NCBI RefSeq assembly: GCF_042686195.1
Contig: NZ_JBHUOQ010000001.1
Coordinates: forward strand, 1,302,001-1,366,000
DNA from: Corticicoccus populi
GTDB taxonomy: Bacteria > Bacillota > Bacilli > Staphylococcales > Salinicoccaceae
Length of the DNA: 64,000 nucleotides
Direction of reading: 5' to 3'
Both the position numbers and the translations under genes were made by a program. Under the pieces are notes generated by a model. It did not search any database, was not told where the DNA came from, and was given only the letters and a program-made list of their open reading frames with translations. Positions 18,281-28,041 of this stretch are shown here, piece by piece; position 1 is the stretch's first letter, and every line of letters begins with the position of its first letter.

Positions 18281-18658
18281 TTATTTACGCATCCGCGCCT
18301 TACCTTCTCGAATCCATTGAGGCAGCTTTTGCCTGATTGTCTCAAAACCATATTTCTCAGTTTCTTTAATCTGTTCAAGAACTGAGCGCCGGTCTCTTTT
18401 TCGTTCTTCATTTTTAAAATACTCATTGTCTTTTAAAGTGAAATTGAGTTTTCCGTCATTATCTACACTCAATATCTTCGCTTTTACAATTTGTCCTTTT
18501 GTTAAAAACTGATTAATATCATGAACGTAATCATTCATAATTTCTGAAATATGGATGAGCCCTTCCTGGTTATCAGGGGTCTTGACAAAAGCGCCGTAAG
18601 GCTGGATACCGGTTACCTTCACTTTAACGAACTGGTCTTTTCGGTATTTTTTTGTCAC
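18281..18658 (-). CDS. yugI: S1-domain RNA-binding protein (YugI/GSP13/CvfD family)
   Basis: This 125-residue protein has a single S1 OB-fold (about residues 7-76: VKVKVTGIQPYGAFV, GLIHISEI, and a K-A-K-I-L strand). A basic C-terminal tail ends in WIREGKARMRK. Homologues are general stress protein 13 in B. subtilis and the post-transcriptional regulator CvfD in streptococci; they associate with ribosomes or mRNA. It is a monocistronic gene with its own terminator. Confidence 0.85.
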   Translation of the reverse strand: MTKKYRKDQFVKVKVTGIQPYGAFVKTPDNQEGLIHISEIMNDYVHDINQFLTKGQIVKAKILSVDNDGKLNFTLKDNEYFKNEERKRDRRSVLEQIKETEKYGFETIRQKLPQWIREGKARMRK

Positions 18659-18812
18659 GGTATTACCCCACTTTTAAGACTAGTAATATACACATGCTAT
18701 TTTACCATATCCTGAAGTGGAGTGCTATTTATTATGTACAAATACAACAGTTGTAAAAGTCAGTATATGATACAGCTTCTAATATCTGACTCTGACCGCC
18801 ATTAGTACAACA

Positions 18813-19016
18813 TTATTTGTGCCGGTCGTCGGAATTATCCTCTTCAAACTTTTTCATGACTTCTTCTTCAAAGTTTTTCATCTTCTGCTCCTGTGACTTC
18901 GAGTAGGAACGAATCCAGCGGAACACAAGATATGCCACCACAATACAAACTGCCAACGCGATAAACGCCGGAATGTATTCTGTTTTATCATCCGGGAAAT
19001 ATAGAAATTCCATCAT
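18813..19016 (-). CDS. Small single-pass membrane protein of unknown function
   Basis: The 67-residue product has one transmembrane helix (about residues 15-35, PAFIALAVCIVVAYLVF). A charged, probably coiled-coil cytoplasmic tail rich in Lys and Glu follows (KMKNFEEEVMKKFEEDN). A GGTGAG ribosome-binding site precedes two adjacent ATG codons. I do not recognise the family. It sits alone between ppiB and the S1-domain gene. Confidence 0.6.
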   Translation of the reverse strand: MMEFLYFPDDKTEYIPAFIALAVCIVVAYLVFRWIRSYSKSQEQKMKNFEEEVMKKFEEDNSDDRHK

Positions 19017-19137
19017 GGTTAATCACTCACCTTTACGGATAGATTATAGCAAACTAATAAGTACTGTGACGCCTTAATAATGACCATTTTGTGAGCATTT
19101 TTTTACCATTTTTTTAATAAAACGCTTTTACATTTTC

Positions 19138-19175
19138 ACAAAAAAAGCGCATACCCTTTTCCGGGCATGCGCCTT
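19138..19175 (-). terminator. Rho-independent terminator after ppiB
   Basis: AAGGCGCATGCCC pairs with GGGTATGCGCTT on the minus strand around a short A-rich loop, followed by seven T residues. Confidence 0.9.
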
Positions 19176-19183
19176 AATTATAA

Positions 19184-19774
19184 TTATTTTGAAATTTCTA
19201 TCGTATTAATCACGACATCTTCAACAGGCTTATCCTGTGCACCAGTCTCAACTTTTGAAATTTCATCTACAATATCGAGACCCTCAACGACATGCCCGAA
19301 TACTGTATGACGCTGATCAAGCCAAGGTGTCCCGCCGTTTTCAGTGTATGCTTCTATGATTTCTTTCGGGTATCCTGCACCTTCAAGCTGACCGAGCATC
19401 TGTGCCGGTACTTCACTGAGCTGTACAATAAAGAACTGACTGCCGTTTGTTCCGGGACCTGCATTGGCCATAGACAATGCACCTTTTAAGTTGAATGCTT
19501 CTCTTGAAAATTCATCTTCAAATGAACCGCCCCAGATACTTTCACCGCCCATGCCGGTACCTGTAGGGTCTCCGCCCTGAATCATGAAATCTTTGATGAC
19601 TCTATGGAAAATCTGGCCGTCATAGTAGCCGTTCTCTGCATGAGTTACAAAGTTCTCTACAGTTTTTGGTGCAATATCTTTGAATAACTTCACAGTGACA
19701 TCACCGTGGTTTGTCTTGAATACTGCCTTTACTTCATTTTCACCAATATCTTTTGTCAACTGACGATAAGTCAT
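19184..19774 (-). CDS. ppiB: Cyclophilin-type peptidyl-prolyl cis-trans isomerase
   Basis: PpiB catalyses proline cis-trans isomerisation during protein folding. The 196 residues contain the cyclophilin core FHRVIKDFMIQGGDP with the catalytic arginine R58, then TGMGGESIWGG and NGSQFFIVQ. There is no signal peptide, so it is cytoplasmic. It is divergent from mnhA, the same arrangement as in S. aureus. AGGAGG precedes the ATG. Confidence 0.95.
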   Translation of the reverse strand: MTYRQLTKDIGENEVKAVFKTNHGDVTVKLFKDIAPKTVENFVTHAENGYYDGQIFHRVIKDFMIQGGDPTGTGMGGESIWGGSFEDEFSREAFNLKGALSMANAGPGTNGSQFFIVQLSEVPAQMLGQLEGAGYPKEIIEAYTENGGTPWLDQRHTVFGHVVEGLDIVDEISKVETGAQDKPVEDVVINTIEISK

Positions 19775-19972
19775 AAAAAAGTCCTCCTAATAATTTCAAA
19801 AATTTCAATTCCAACACTGAAATTTTGTGATAATTTTGTGTCGAAATACGGTCTTCCAGTACATATTACTACATTAACTTGCAAAATATCAATTCTAATT
19901 CATTTATTTCAAAAGTTCATTGGTGTATAATTTTAGATATAATGTGCAAATTTTAATAAGGAGGAAAATCGT

Positions 19973-22372
19973 TTGACGTTAATACACCTTGCTGTATTGT
20001 TACCGTTAATTGCAGCGGTAATTATCGGTATACTCTATCATTATTATAAGAAAATTCATCTCGGTTGGTTTGTTTTACCAGTTCCACTTTTTATAGTTAT
20101 CTATTTATTTACACTCATCCCAACCATCAGCCAATCCGGTGCAATTCATGAAACTCTTAATTTCATGCCGAGAATTGGTATTAATTTTGACATTTATGTT
20201 GACGGTCTCGGACTGTTATTTGCAATTTTAATTTCCGGCATAGGTGCATTAGTTGTCTTGTATTCCATAGGTTATCTGTCTCAAAAAGAGAACCTTGGAA
20301 ATTTTTATGTGTACCTGTTAATTTTTATGACCGCAATGCTTGGTGTGGTCTTAAATGACAATGTCATCATGCTTTATCTATTTTGGGAACTGACTTCTAT
20401 TTCAAGTTTCCTCTTAATCGCTTTCTGGCATAAAAAAGAACGTTCGCTGTACGGAGCACAAAAATCTATGCTCATCACAATGTTCGGCGGATTCTTGATG
20501 CTAGGCGGATTTATCACACTGTATACAATTACAGGGACTCTAAGTATCAGAGAGATGATTTCATCAATGCCGTTAATAGCGGACAGCTCTCTCGCGCCGC
20601 TTGCGATTATCCTGATACTGTTCGGTGCATTTACTAAATCTGCACAGTTCCCGTTTTATATCTGGCTTCCGGATGCAATGGAGGCACCGACGCCTGTCAG
20701 TGCATACCTTCACTCAGCAACTATGGTTAAAGCAGGACTTTATATTGTCGCCCGTTTTACACCGCTTTTTGCATTCTCAGAGCTTTGGGTATGGACAGTA
20801 CTTCTTGTCGGCCTGTTTACTTTATTCTGGGCAGCATTCAATGCTGTTAAGCAGGATGACTTAAAAGGTGTTCTCGCCTTCTCAACAGTCTCCCAGCTCG
20901 GTTTAATCATGTCGCTTCTTGGTGCCGGTGCACTCGCTGTATCAACGGGTGCAGATGAAACACTGTTTACCATTGCAGTTGTTGCAGCTGTCTTCCATTT
21001 AATCAATCACGCAACATTTAAAGGTGCACTATTCATGCTTGTCGGTATTATCGACCATGAGACAGGCACAAGAAGCCTAAAAAAACTCGGCGGTCTCGCA
21101 GGCCTGATGCCTGTTTCAATGACCTTAACGATTATCACATCGCTTTCAATGGCAGGAATTCCACCGTTTAACGGTTTCCTCTCCAAAGAAATGTTTCTTG
21201 AAGCAATCATTGATTTAAGAGAGTCCGGCTTCAGTGCGATTGCAGATTTTCATATCTTGTTCCCGATTCTTGCAATTGTAGGAAGTATTTTTACTCTCGT
21301 CTATTCAATCATATTGTTCAGAGGTGTATTCTTCGGTAAGAGAACACATGATACACCAAAAGAACCGCATGAAGCACCGATGCTCATGCTCATCTCTCCG
21401 ATAATCCTGACTGCTTTCGTCATCATTATCGGGCTCTGGCCGAATATTTTGTCACAGTCAATTATCGATCCTGCAGCAATGGGGATTTTAAATACGACTG
21501 AGGCACTTAACACAAACATCTATCATTGGCACGGATTTGATTCTCCTGCACTGTGGGCAACAGTTGCAATTATCTCATTCGGATTAATTATGTATATATT
21601 CCGCCATGCATGGATGCCTGTATATAAACTGCAGAGTGAAAATTTCACTTTAAACTATTTATATGATCAGGGACTTATCTATTCAAGTATCGGTGCAAAA
21701 AAATTAACCGACTCTTATATGACCGGCTATATCAGAACATACATTTTCTATATTTTCATCGGCTTCATCGCCCTGTCTGCCATTACATTCTACAATGCCG
21801 GACTTCGCTTTGATTTTTCAGATGTTGCGCCGGTTGGTATAGAAGACGTACTGATTGTGCTGATTATTATTGCAGCCACTATTACAATAATGTTTACGAA
21901 ATCCAGACTTGTTACTATCGTGATGCTCAGTGCCATCGGATTTTCCGTATCTATTCTGTTCATCTTATTCCGCTCTGCGGACCTGGCATTAACTCAGCTT
22001 GCTGTTGAATCCATACTGACTATATTATTCCTGCTGTGCTTCTTCTATCTTCCGAAAAGAGCACGTCATGAAGAGCGTATGCGGTTTAAATTAAACAACT
22101 TCCTGATTTCGGCAGGTGTCGGACTGATTACAATCATTATCGGTCTTGCTGCATATTCCGACCGGATATTTGAATCGGTCAGTGAATATCATATTGAACA
22201 TGTATATGATCTCGCGGCCGGCGGAAACATGGTTAACGTCATTCTTGTTGACTTCCGTGGGCTCGATACTTTATTTGAAACACTGGTATTTGGTATTGCC
22301 GGTCTCGGAATTTATGTTCTATTGAAATTCAGAGTAAACAGAAAGGGTGATAACGATGAAGAGCACACTTAA
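19973..22372 (+). CDS. mnhA: Mnh/Mrp Na+/H+ antiporter subunit A (cluster 1)
   Basis: MnhA is the large proton-pumping subunit of the seven-subunit cation/proton antiporter, related to NuoL of complex I and fused to an MrpB-like tail. The 799 residues carry many membrane helices; LFWELTS and PTPVSAYLHSATMVKAG are the complex I-like motifs with functional Glu and Lys residues. Translation starts at TTG, seven bases after AAGGAGG. Two TATAAT-like boxes lie at 19926-19943, with weak -35 partners. It heads the mnhABCDEFG operon and overlaps mnhB. Confidence 0.96.
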   Translation: MTLIHLAVLLPLIAAVIIGILYHYYKKIHLGWFVLPVPLFIVIYLFTLIPTISQSGAIHETLNFMPRIGINFDIYVDGLGLLFAILISGIGALVVLYSIGYLSQKENLGNFYVYLLIFMTAMLGVVLNDNVIMLYLFWELTSISSFLLIAFWHKKERSLYGAQKSMLITMFGGFLMLGGFITLYTITGTLSIREMISSMPLIADSSLAPLAIILILFGAFTKSAQFPFYIWLPDAMEAPTPVSAYLHSATMVKAGLYIVARFTPLFAFSELWVWTVLLVGLFTLFWAAFNAVKQDDLKGVLAFSTVSQLGLIMSLLGAGALAVSTGADETLFTIAVVAAVFHLINHATFKGALFMLVGIIDHETGTRSLKKLGGLAGLMPVSMTLTIITSLSMAGIPPFNGFLSKEMFLEAIIDLRESGFSAIADFHILFPILAIVGSIFTLVYSIILFRGVFFGKRTHDTPKEPHEAPMLMLISPIILTAFVIIIGLWPNILSQSIIDPAAMGILNTTEALNTNIYHWHGFDSPALWATVAIISFGLIMYIFRHAWMPVYKLQSENFTLNYLYDQGLIYSSIGAKKLTDSYMTGYIRTYIFYIFIGFIALSAITFYNAGLRFDFSDVAPVGIEDVLIVLIIIAATITIMFTKSRLVTIVMLSAIGFSVSILFILFRSADLALTQLAVESILTILFLLCFFYLPKRARHEERMRFKLNNFLISAGVGLITIIIGLAAYSDRIFESVSEYHIEHVYDLAAGGNMVNVILVDFRGLDTLFETLVFGIAGLGIYVLLKFRVNRKGDNDEEHT

Positions 22373-22835
22373 AAAAGCCGGATATAATAAAGTTCACAAA
22401 CAGATGAATGACGTCTTTCTGCAGTTCACTGCTAAAGTGGTTTTCTTGATTATCATGATGTACTCAATCAATCTGTTTTTCGCCGGACACTATACGCCGG
22501 GAGGCGGCTTTGTCGGAGGACTCCTGTGTGCAGCGAGTATTATTCTTTTACTTGTTGCCTTTGACAGAAAAATTATTGGTGACATGTTAAAGGTAGACTT
22601 CAGAACGATCATTTATATCGGTCTTGCAATTGCAATTGTCGTTCCCGGACTTTTATTCCTGTTCGGTGAACCGTTCTTTACGCACCAGCACACTTATATT
22701 CACCTTCCTGTATTCGGTGAGATCCCGATTCATACGGCTATGTTTTTCGATTTAGGTGTGTACCTGACAGTTGCAGGTGCAACAGTTTTAATCATTATAC
22801 TTTTAGCAGCTGGTGAATTAGGAGGCAAAAAATAG
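22356..22835 (+). CDS. mnhB: Mnh/Mrp antiporter subunit B (cluster 1)
   Basis: This is a small integral subunit of the Mnh complex. The ATG at 22356, behind AAAGGGTGA, gives 159 residues. The GHYTPGGGFVGGLL motif and the later HTAMFFDLGVYLTVAGA helix are characteristic of MnhB/MrpB. It overlaps mnhA by 17 bp and is followed 2 bp later by mnhC. Confidence 0.94.
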   Translation: MKSTLKKAGYNKVHKQMNDVFLQFTAKVVFLIIMMYSINLFFAGHYTPGGGFVGGLLCAASIILLLVAFDRKIIGDMLKVDFRTIIYIGLAIAIVVPGLLFLFGEPFFTHQHTYIHLPVFGEIPIHTAMFFDLGVYLTVAGATVLIIILLAAGELGGKK

Positions 22836-22837
22836 TA

Positions 22838-23179
22838 ATGGAAATTATAATTATTATATTAGCCGGAATTTTAGTCGGTGCTTCTGTCTATCTGATGCTC
22901 TCAAAAAGTGTAATTAGAATTGTTGTGGGAACTAACATTTTGACCCACGCTATTCTCCTGATGGTTCTATCCATGGGACAGTTGAAACGCGGAAGTATCC
23001 CGGTATTAGAAGACGGTGTTGAAAGTTATGCAGACCCTCTGCCGCAGGCGATGCTTTTAACTGTTATTGTTATTTCATTTGCATTAACAGCCTACATGCT
23101 CGTTGTTGCCATCCGCACATATAAAGAACTCGGTACTGACAACGTAGAAGAGATGAAGGGGGTGCCTGAGGATGATTGA
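22838..23179 (+). CDS. mnhC: Mnh/Mrp antiporter subunit C (cluster 1)
   Basis: A NuoK-like subunit of 113 residues with three predicted helices. Family features are VIRIVVGTNILTHA and DPLPQAMLLTVIVISFA. It overlaps mnhD by 8 bp. Confidence 0.95.
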   Translation: MEIIIIILAGILVGASVYLMLSKSVIRIVVGTNILTHAILLMVLSMGQLKRGSIPVLEDGVESYADPLPQAMLLTVIVISFALTAYMLVVAIRTYKELGTDNVEEMKGVPEDD

Positions 23180-24665
23180 TATATTATTAACACTTGGTTT
23201 TGTTATTCCGTTCTTTTTCGGTGTCGTCATGCTCTTTGTCGGCAGAAAAAAAATATTTGCACAGCGTATTATTGCTGCACTGACCAGTGTTCTAATGGTT
23301 CTTACAGGTTTAATTCTTGTCTATATGGTATATCATAACGGTGTACTTGCTACATCTATTGGTAACTGGGAAGCACCTTACGGAATAAATGTTGTAATCG
23401 ATATGATTTCAGCGCTTCTCATTTTAACAACCTCACTGGTTACTTTGGCGGTTGTAATATACTCTTTCCAGACTATTGGAAAGGATCGCGAACGATACTA
23501 TTATTATCCAATGGTTATGTTTATGATTTCAGGTGTAATCGGTGCATTTTCAACGGGTGACATATTTAATATGTTTGTTTTCTTTGAAGTCTTTTTACTG
23601 GCCTCATATGTTTTAATTACACTCGGCGGCACGAAGATTCAAGTGCAGGAAGGGTTTAAATACCTGTTAATTAACGTGATCGCATCGAATTTCTTTGTTC
23701 TTGCTGTTGCTTATCTGTACTCGGTTGTCGGATCTTTAAACTTTGCAGATATTCACAATAAACTGAGCGGTTATGAAGGTAACCTTGCTGTAATCAGTAT
23801 CATCTCAGTTGTATTTCTTCTCGTATTCGCTGCAAAAGCCGGATTGTTCCCATTTTACTTCTGGCTGCCCGGCTCATATTACGCACCGCCGATGCCGATA
23901 TTAACGCTGTTCGGTGCTCTGCTGACAAAAGTCGGTATTTATGCAATAGCGAGAACGTACTCTCTCTTCTTTATTGATAACATTGCTTTCACACATCAAA
24001 TGCTGATGATGCTTGCCGCAGCAACCGTTATAATGGGAAGTATTGGTGCAATAGCTTATACTGATATGAAGAAAGTGCTGATTTATAATATTATTATTGC
24101 TGTCGGTGTCATTGTTCTTGGTTTATCCATGATGGATCAAACAGGCTCTATCGGAGCATTATACTATTTAGTACACGATATGATTATTAAAGCAGCATTG
24201 TTTATGCTGATTGGATTTATTATTTACAGAACCGGTCATACACGTGCAGAAAATACCGGCGGGCTGATAAAAGTCCATCCCTGGACAGGCTGGATGTTCC
24301 TAATCGCAACTCTGGCACTTGCAGGTGTACCGCCTTTATCAGGATTTTACGGAAAGTTTTATATCGTTCAATCTTTAATTCTGAATGGTCATATTATTTC
24401 AGCAATTATCGTATTAGTTTCGAGTCTCGCTGTCCTCTACTCTGTAATCAGAATATTTATCATGGTATTCTGGGGAGAGGAAATGGATTTTACAAAATTA
24501 AAGCCGATTAAGTATGATAAAATTTTATTTGCATCATTTGCGATGGTTATATTAGCAGTCGTCTTTGGATTATGTGCGGACACATTATATCCGCTGTTTG
24601 AAATGGCTGCACAATCTCTTTATGATCCATCCACTTATTCCAGTATTTTAGTGGAGGTAGATTAA
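23172..24665 (+). CDS. mnhD: Mnh/Mrp antiporter subunit D (cluster 1)
   Basis: MnhD is the second NuoL/M/N-like channel subunit. The 497 residues include FNMFVFFEVFLLASYVLI, AAKAGLFPFYFWLPGSYYAPP and ALAGVPPLSGFYGKF, all conserved in MrpD. It starts 8 bp inside mnhC and is followed directly by mnhE. Confidence 0.95.
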   Translation: MIDILLTLGFVIPFFFGVVMLFVGRKKIFAQRIIAALTSVLMVLTGLILVYMVYHNGVLATSIGNWEAPYGINVVIDMISALLILTTSLVTLAVVIYSFQTIGKDRERYYYYPMVMFMISGVIGAFSTGDIFNMFVFFEVFLLASYVLITLGGTKIQVQEGFKYLLINVIASNFFVLAVAYLYSVVGSLNFADIHNKLSGYEGNLAVISIISVVFLLVFAAKAGLFPFYFWLPGSYYAPPMPILTLFGALLTKVGIYAIARTYSLFFIDNIAFTHQMLMMLAAATVIMGSIGAIAYTDMKKVLIYNIIIAVGVIVLGLSMMDQTGSIGALYYLVHDMIIKAALFMLIGFIIYRTGHTRAENTGGLIKVHPWTGWMFLIATLALAGVPPLSGFYGKFYIVQSLILNGHIISAIIVLVSSLAVLYSVIRIFIMVFWGEEMDFTKLKPIKYDKILFASFAMVILAVVFGLCADTLYPLFEMAAQSLYDPSTYSSILVEVD

Positions 24666-25145
24666 ATGGCATTACAAATTTTAGTTAACATTATTCTCGC
24701 ATTTTTATGGGTTCTGACTGTTTCGGAACTTAATCTGGGTACATTGCTTACAGGTTATATTATAGGTATTCTCCCTATTTATATGATGCGCCGGTTTTTC
24801 CCGGGTACATTCTATCTGCGGAGATTTTACTTTATCATTAAATTATTTTTTATATTTATCTGGGAAATGATTAAGGCAAATTATGATTTGTTTAAAATCA
24901 TCTTGTCCCCGAAAATAGATATTCACCCCGGTTTCTTTGCTTATCCTTGTGATTTAGAAGAAGAATGGGAAGTATCTCTGTTGTCTGCTCTTATCTCGCT
25001 CACACCAGGTACAGTGATTGTCGCAATTTCCGACGATTTTTCTGTCCTGTACATTCATGGTATTGATTTAGTCGATGCTGATGAATATATTAATGAAATC
25101 AAGAAAAACTTTGAAGATGTTATAAAAGAGGTGGCTAAACCATGA
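24666..25145 (+). CDS. mnhE: Mnh/Mrp antiporter subunit E (cluster 1)
   Basis: A 159-residue membrane subunit with LISLTPGTVIVAISDD, the typical MnhE signature, ahead of a cytoplasmic C-terminal domain. It overlaps mnhF by an ATGA. Confidence 0.94.
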   Translation: MALQILVNIILAFLWVLTVSELNLGTLLTGYIIGILPIYMMRRFFPGTFYLRRFYFIIKLFFIFIWEMIKANYDLFKIILSPKIDIHPGFFAYPCDLEEEWEVSLLSALISLTPGTVIVAISDDFSVLYIHGIDLVDADEYINEIKKNFEDVIKEVAKP

Positions 25146-25441
25146 CTACTGTATTAGATATCGTTGTGATTCTCAGTCTCATTATTCTGTCCATCTCTTT
25201 AGCCGGGCTGATTTTCCGAATGATTAAGGGACCGTCACTCCATGATAAACTTGTAGCACTCGATACTTTTGGTGTAATGCTGATGGGGATGATTGCTTTA
25301 ATTTCTGTCATGGTTGGTACTGCACAATATGTTGCTGTTATTCTTTTAATCGGTGCACTGGCATTCATCTCAACTGTTGCATTTGCGAAATATCTGGAAA
25401 GGAATGTGCTTATTCATGATGATAGAGATCTTGATGACTAG
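25142..25441 (+). CDS. mnhF: Mnh/Mrp antiporter subunit F (cluster 1)
   Basis: A 99-residue three-helix subunit with RMIKGPSLHDKLVALDTFGV, the MnhF hallmark in which family members keep a membrane-buried Asp. It overlaps mnhE by 4 bp and mnhG by 23 bp. Confidence 0.94.
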   Translation: MTTVLDIVVILSLIILSISLAGLIFRMIKGPSLHDKLVALDTFGVMLMGMIALISVMVGTAQYVAVILLIGALAFISTVAFAKYLERNVLIHDDRDLDD

Positions 25442-25793
25442 CCTCATCTCAATCCTTTTACTTGGCGGATCGCTGGTCACATCATTTTCAATGATTGGTA
25501 TTGTGCGTCTTCCTGATATGTATTCCCGTTTACATGCAGCAACAAAAGGAGCAACACTCGGTGTCATTATGCTGATGCTCGGTACCTTCTTCTATTTCTG
25601 GTATGTCAAAGGCGAGATTGATTCGCAGATTCTGCTTGCTGCTGTATTTATTTTAATTACTGCACCGGTCAGCGGTCATATGCTTTCAAGAAGTGCCTTC
25701 CACGCCGACGTAGAACCTTATAAACTCACTGTGCTTAACGAGTTAAGACGTGATGAAACAGGTACTGATGTTGAAGATGACGTTGAAGATTAA
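25419..25793 (+). CDS. mnhG: Mnh/Mrp antiporter subunit G (cluster 1)
   Basis: The last Mnh subunit. The ATG at 25419 (MIEILMTSL) aligns residue for residue with the start of S. aureus MnhG, giving 124 residues. MIGIVRLPDMYSRLHAATKGATLG is the hallmark region (split: MIGIVRLPDMYSR, then LHAATKGATLG). An acidic C-terminal tail follows. The operon ends here at a strong bidirectional terminator. Confidence 0.93.
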   Translation: MIEILMTSLISILLLGGSLVTSFSMIGIVRLPDMYSRLHAATKGATLGVIMLMLGTFFYFWYVKGEIDSQILLAAVFILITAPVSGHMLSRSAFHADVEPYKLTVLNELRRDETGTDVEDDVED

Positions 25794-25802
25794 TTTATAT
25801 TG

Positions 25803-25838
25803 AAAAAAGCATCGCGCAAATTTGCGCGATGCTTTTTT
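25803..25838. terminator. Bidirectional terminator, perfect 36-bp palindrome
   Basis: AAAAAAGCATCGCGCAAA is followed directly by its exact reverse complement. It lies between convergent mnhG (+) and the thioesterase gene (-) and overlaps the latter's stop codon, so it serves both strands. Confidence 0.92.
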
Positions 25839-26229
25839 ATCTTTTCTTTTTAACTGCCATTGTACATCTTGATACACATACAAGTGCATCGTTCTCATCT
25901 GTAATATCAATATTCCATACTTGAGTACTTCTGCCCTGGTGACGTACTTCTGCTTCAGCATACAGCACGCCGTCCTTTTTAGTAGAAATATGATTGGCGT
26001 TAATTTCCATGCCGAATGTAATCTCATCATCTTTAATCAGACGCGCCGCCCCTAAGGATGCTGCGGTCTCTGCAAGTACGACATTCGCACCGCCGTGCAG
26101 GTAGCCGAACGGCTGAAGTACCTTTTCAGTGACCGGCATCTTCATGACCATCCTGCCAGGTTCCTCATTAACTATTTCGATATCAAGAAGACCAATCAGT
26201 CCTGTATGTTCATTATTTTCTCGTGGCAT
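25837..26229 (-). CDS. PaaI/YdiI-type hotdog thioesterase
   Basis: A 130-residue hotdog-fold thioesterase acting on acyl- or aroyl-CoA. FGYLHGGANVVLAETAAS carries the general-base glutamate and the HGG motif shared with YdiI/MenI, so a role in menaquinone synthesis (DHNA-CoA hydrolysis) is plausible but unproven. The ATG at 26229 sits 7 bases after GGAG, preferred over a GTG at 26235. It overlaps the pepA end by 17 bp, indicating cotranscription. Confidence 0.82.
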   Translation of the reverse strand: MPRENNEHTGLIGLLDIEIVNEEPGRMVMKMPVTEKVLQPFGYLHGGANVVLAETAASLGAARLIKDDEITFGMEINANHISTKKDGVLYAEAEVRHQGRSTQVWNIDITDENDALVCVSRCTMAVKKKR

Positions 26230-27694
26230 ATTCACTCTCCAGATACTTTACAATTGTACGGATGTGAACACCCGTCGGCCCTGCAGGGCTGAAAGAAGTT
26301 TCCCTGCCGGTGGTTGCAGTACCTGCAATATCAAAATGCATCCACGGGGTTCCGTTTGCAAACTGTTTAATAAAACCTGCGGCAAATGAAGCTCTGCCCT
26401 GACTTTCAACATGGTTGGTAAAGTCTGCAATTTTTGACGATTTCACTTTCTTTTCCTCTACTTCATCAAGCGGCAGTCTCCAAAGCGACTCACCTAACTC
26501 TTCGGCAAAGTCAAATACCGGTGACAGCAGGAGCTGGTCTTTATTCGTAAATACACCCGTCCGTTCTGCACCGATCGCAGCAATCACTGCGCCTGTCAGT
26601 GTCGCAAAATCCAATATCACGCTTGGCGAATACTGTGATGCATGGAAGACCGCATCAGCAAGCACGAGGCGTCCTTCTGCGTCTGTATTTTTTACTTCTA
26701 CAGTGTGACCGCTGTATGCTTTAAATACATCATCCGGCTTCATTGCATTACCGTCAATCATATTTTCAGCAAGTGCAATGACACCTACAACGTGTACCGG
26801 CAGACCGAGCTTCACAATTGCATAAAGCATTCCAGTCACATTCGCCCCGCCGCATAAATCATATTTCATTTCAGGCATTCCCGTTTTTGATTTAATGGAA
26901 TAACCGCCTGAATCATAAGTAATCCCTTTGCCGACTAACGCAACAGGCTTATGGTCGCGGGCATCCGGATGTTTGTATTCCACAGTCACAAGCCTCGGCT
27001 TGTTTACAGACCCTTTGCCGACCGCTGTAATTAAACCGTAGCCTTCTTCTTCAAGCACCTCATGTGTTTTCACTTCACCGGTCACATGTTCTGATTCTTT
27101 GAATAGATCAATAATATATTCAGAGAACGCTTTTGGTGTCATAAAATTCGGCGGTGTTTCAGCAATATCGCGTGATATATTGACGCCTTCACCTATCACC
27201 TGTCCCTGTACTGTATCATCTGATATGTCACCTTCAGTAACGACTGTCACAGAAAGTACCGGCGGTGCTTCATTATCCTGTTTATAATTGCTGAACTCAT
27301 ATGTACTGACCTGTGACATATAACCGAGTGCTTCCGCTCTCTTTTCAGGAAGCGGGAAGGATTCCAGCATAAACTGGCACGATGATGTTTTTGTGCGTTT
27401 TAAATATTTAAAGATTTTCCCGAACAGCTGGTGAAGTTTTTTAATCGTTACAGCAGATGAGTCTCCGAGACCGACAGTAACCACTTTTTTAATTTCCGTC
27501 TGAATCATCACAGCTGTCGTTGAAATTTCTCCAAAAGATGTTTCCAGTATTTTATTCTCTACTAAATCTTTCAACTGCCCGTTTAATAAAATATCCATTT
27601 CTTCCACTGAAGGAATATCAGATAAGTTATTAGGCAGCCCGATAATAATCGGTCCTTCTACCGCTTCGTATCTTTCCGAGTAATTAAATTCCAT
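26213..27694 (-). CDS. pepA: M17 leucyl aminopeptidase
   Basis: A cytosolic dimetal aminopeptidase (493 residues) that releases N-terminal amino acids. The C-terminal catalytic domain has VGKGITYDSGGYS with metal-binding Lys and Asp, and the signature NTDAEGRLVLADA. The ATG at 27694 (MEFNYSERYEA) lies 8 bases after AGGAGG; in-frame sequence upstream is unlikely to be translated. It stands between yuiB and the thioesterase in one minus-strand unit. Confidence 0.93.
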   Translation of the reverse strand: MEFNYSERYEAVEGPIIIGLPNNLSDIPSVEEMDILLNGQLKDLVENKILETSFGEISTTAVMIQTEIKKVVTVGLGDSSAVTIKKLHQLFGKIFKYLKRTKTSSCQFMLESFPLPEKRAEALGYMSQVSTYEFSNYKQDNEAPPVLSVTVVTEGDISDDTVQGQVIGEGVNISRDIAETPPNFMTPKAFSEYIIDLFKESEHVTGEVKTHEVLEEEGYGLITAVGKGSVNKPRLVTVEYKHPDARDHKPVALVGKGITYDSGGYSIKSKTGMPEMKYDLCGGANVTGMLYAIVKLGLPVHVVGVIALAENMIDGNAMKPDDVFKAYSGHTVEVKNTDAEGRLVLADAVFHASQYSPSVILDFATLTGAVIAAIGAERTGVFTNKDQLLLSPVFDFAEELGESLWRLPLDEVEEKKVKSSKIADFTNHVESQGRASFAAGFIKQFANGTPWMHFDIAGTATTGRETSFSPAGPTGVHIRTIVKYLESEYATRK

Positions 27695-27707
27695 CCTATC
27701 ATCCCTC

Positions 27708-28028
27708 CTAGAACATTTGATATCCGGCTTTTCGCAAATAACGGATTGTGTATCCCGCTGCGATGATTCCCACAAATCCGCTTCCAAGCATTAAAATGTC
27801 AGGCAGTGACAAATTAATAATGCCTTCCCATGCTGCACTGAATGATTCTCCCGGATTTGTAATGTAGGCGTATGTTGATATGCCGTCCATTAAAAAAATT
27901 ACGATGAACGGATAGACAAATGCCATCAGCCATGTCACTTTAAGTATCATGTTTAAAATAAAACTAATGCCGTAAAACAAGACAAAGAAAAGCAGCATGG
28001 ATACTATTAACTGAACAATAATTGCCAT
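27708..28028 (-). CDS. yuiB: YuiB-like small membrane protein
   Basis: A 106-residue protein with three hydrophobic segments and the C-terminal sequence IRYLRKAGYQMF, closely resembling B. subtilis YuiB, which also lies beside an NDH-2 gene. Its function is unknown. The ATG at 28028 follows GGAGG by 8 bases. It sits just downstream of the ndh terminator. Confidence 0.75.
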   Translation of the reverse strand: MAIIVQLIVSMLLFFVLFYGISFILNMILKVTWLMAFVYPFIVIFLMDGISTYAYITNPGESFSAAWEGIINLSLPDILMLGSGFVGIIAAGYTIRYLRKAGYQMF

Positions 28029-28041
28029 GTGTTGTGCCTCC

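Noticed and set aside
25803..25838. Perfect palindrome as end of a mobile element or a recombination site
   Set aside because: It lies between convergent genes with A/T flanks, as expected for a bidirectional terminator; the same holds for 32119-32156.
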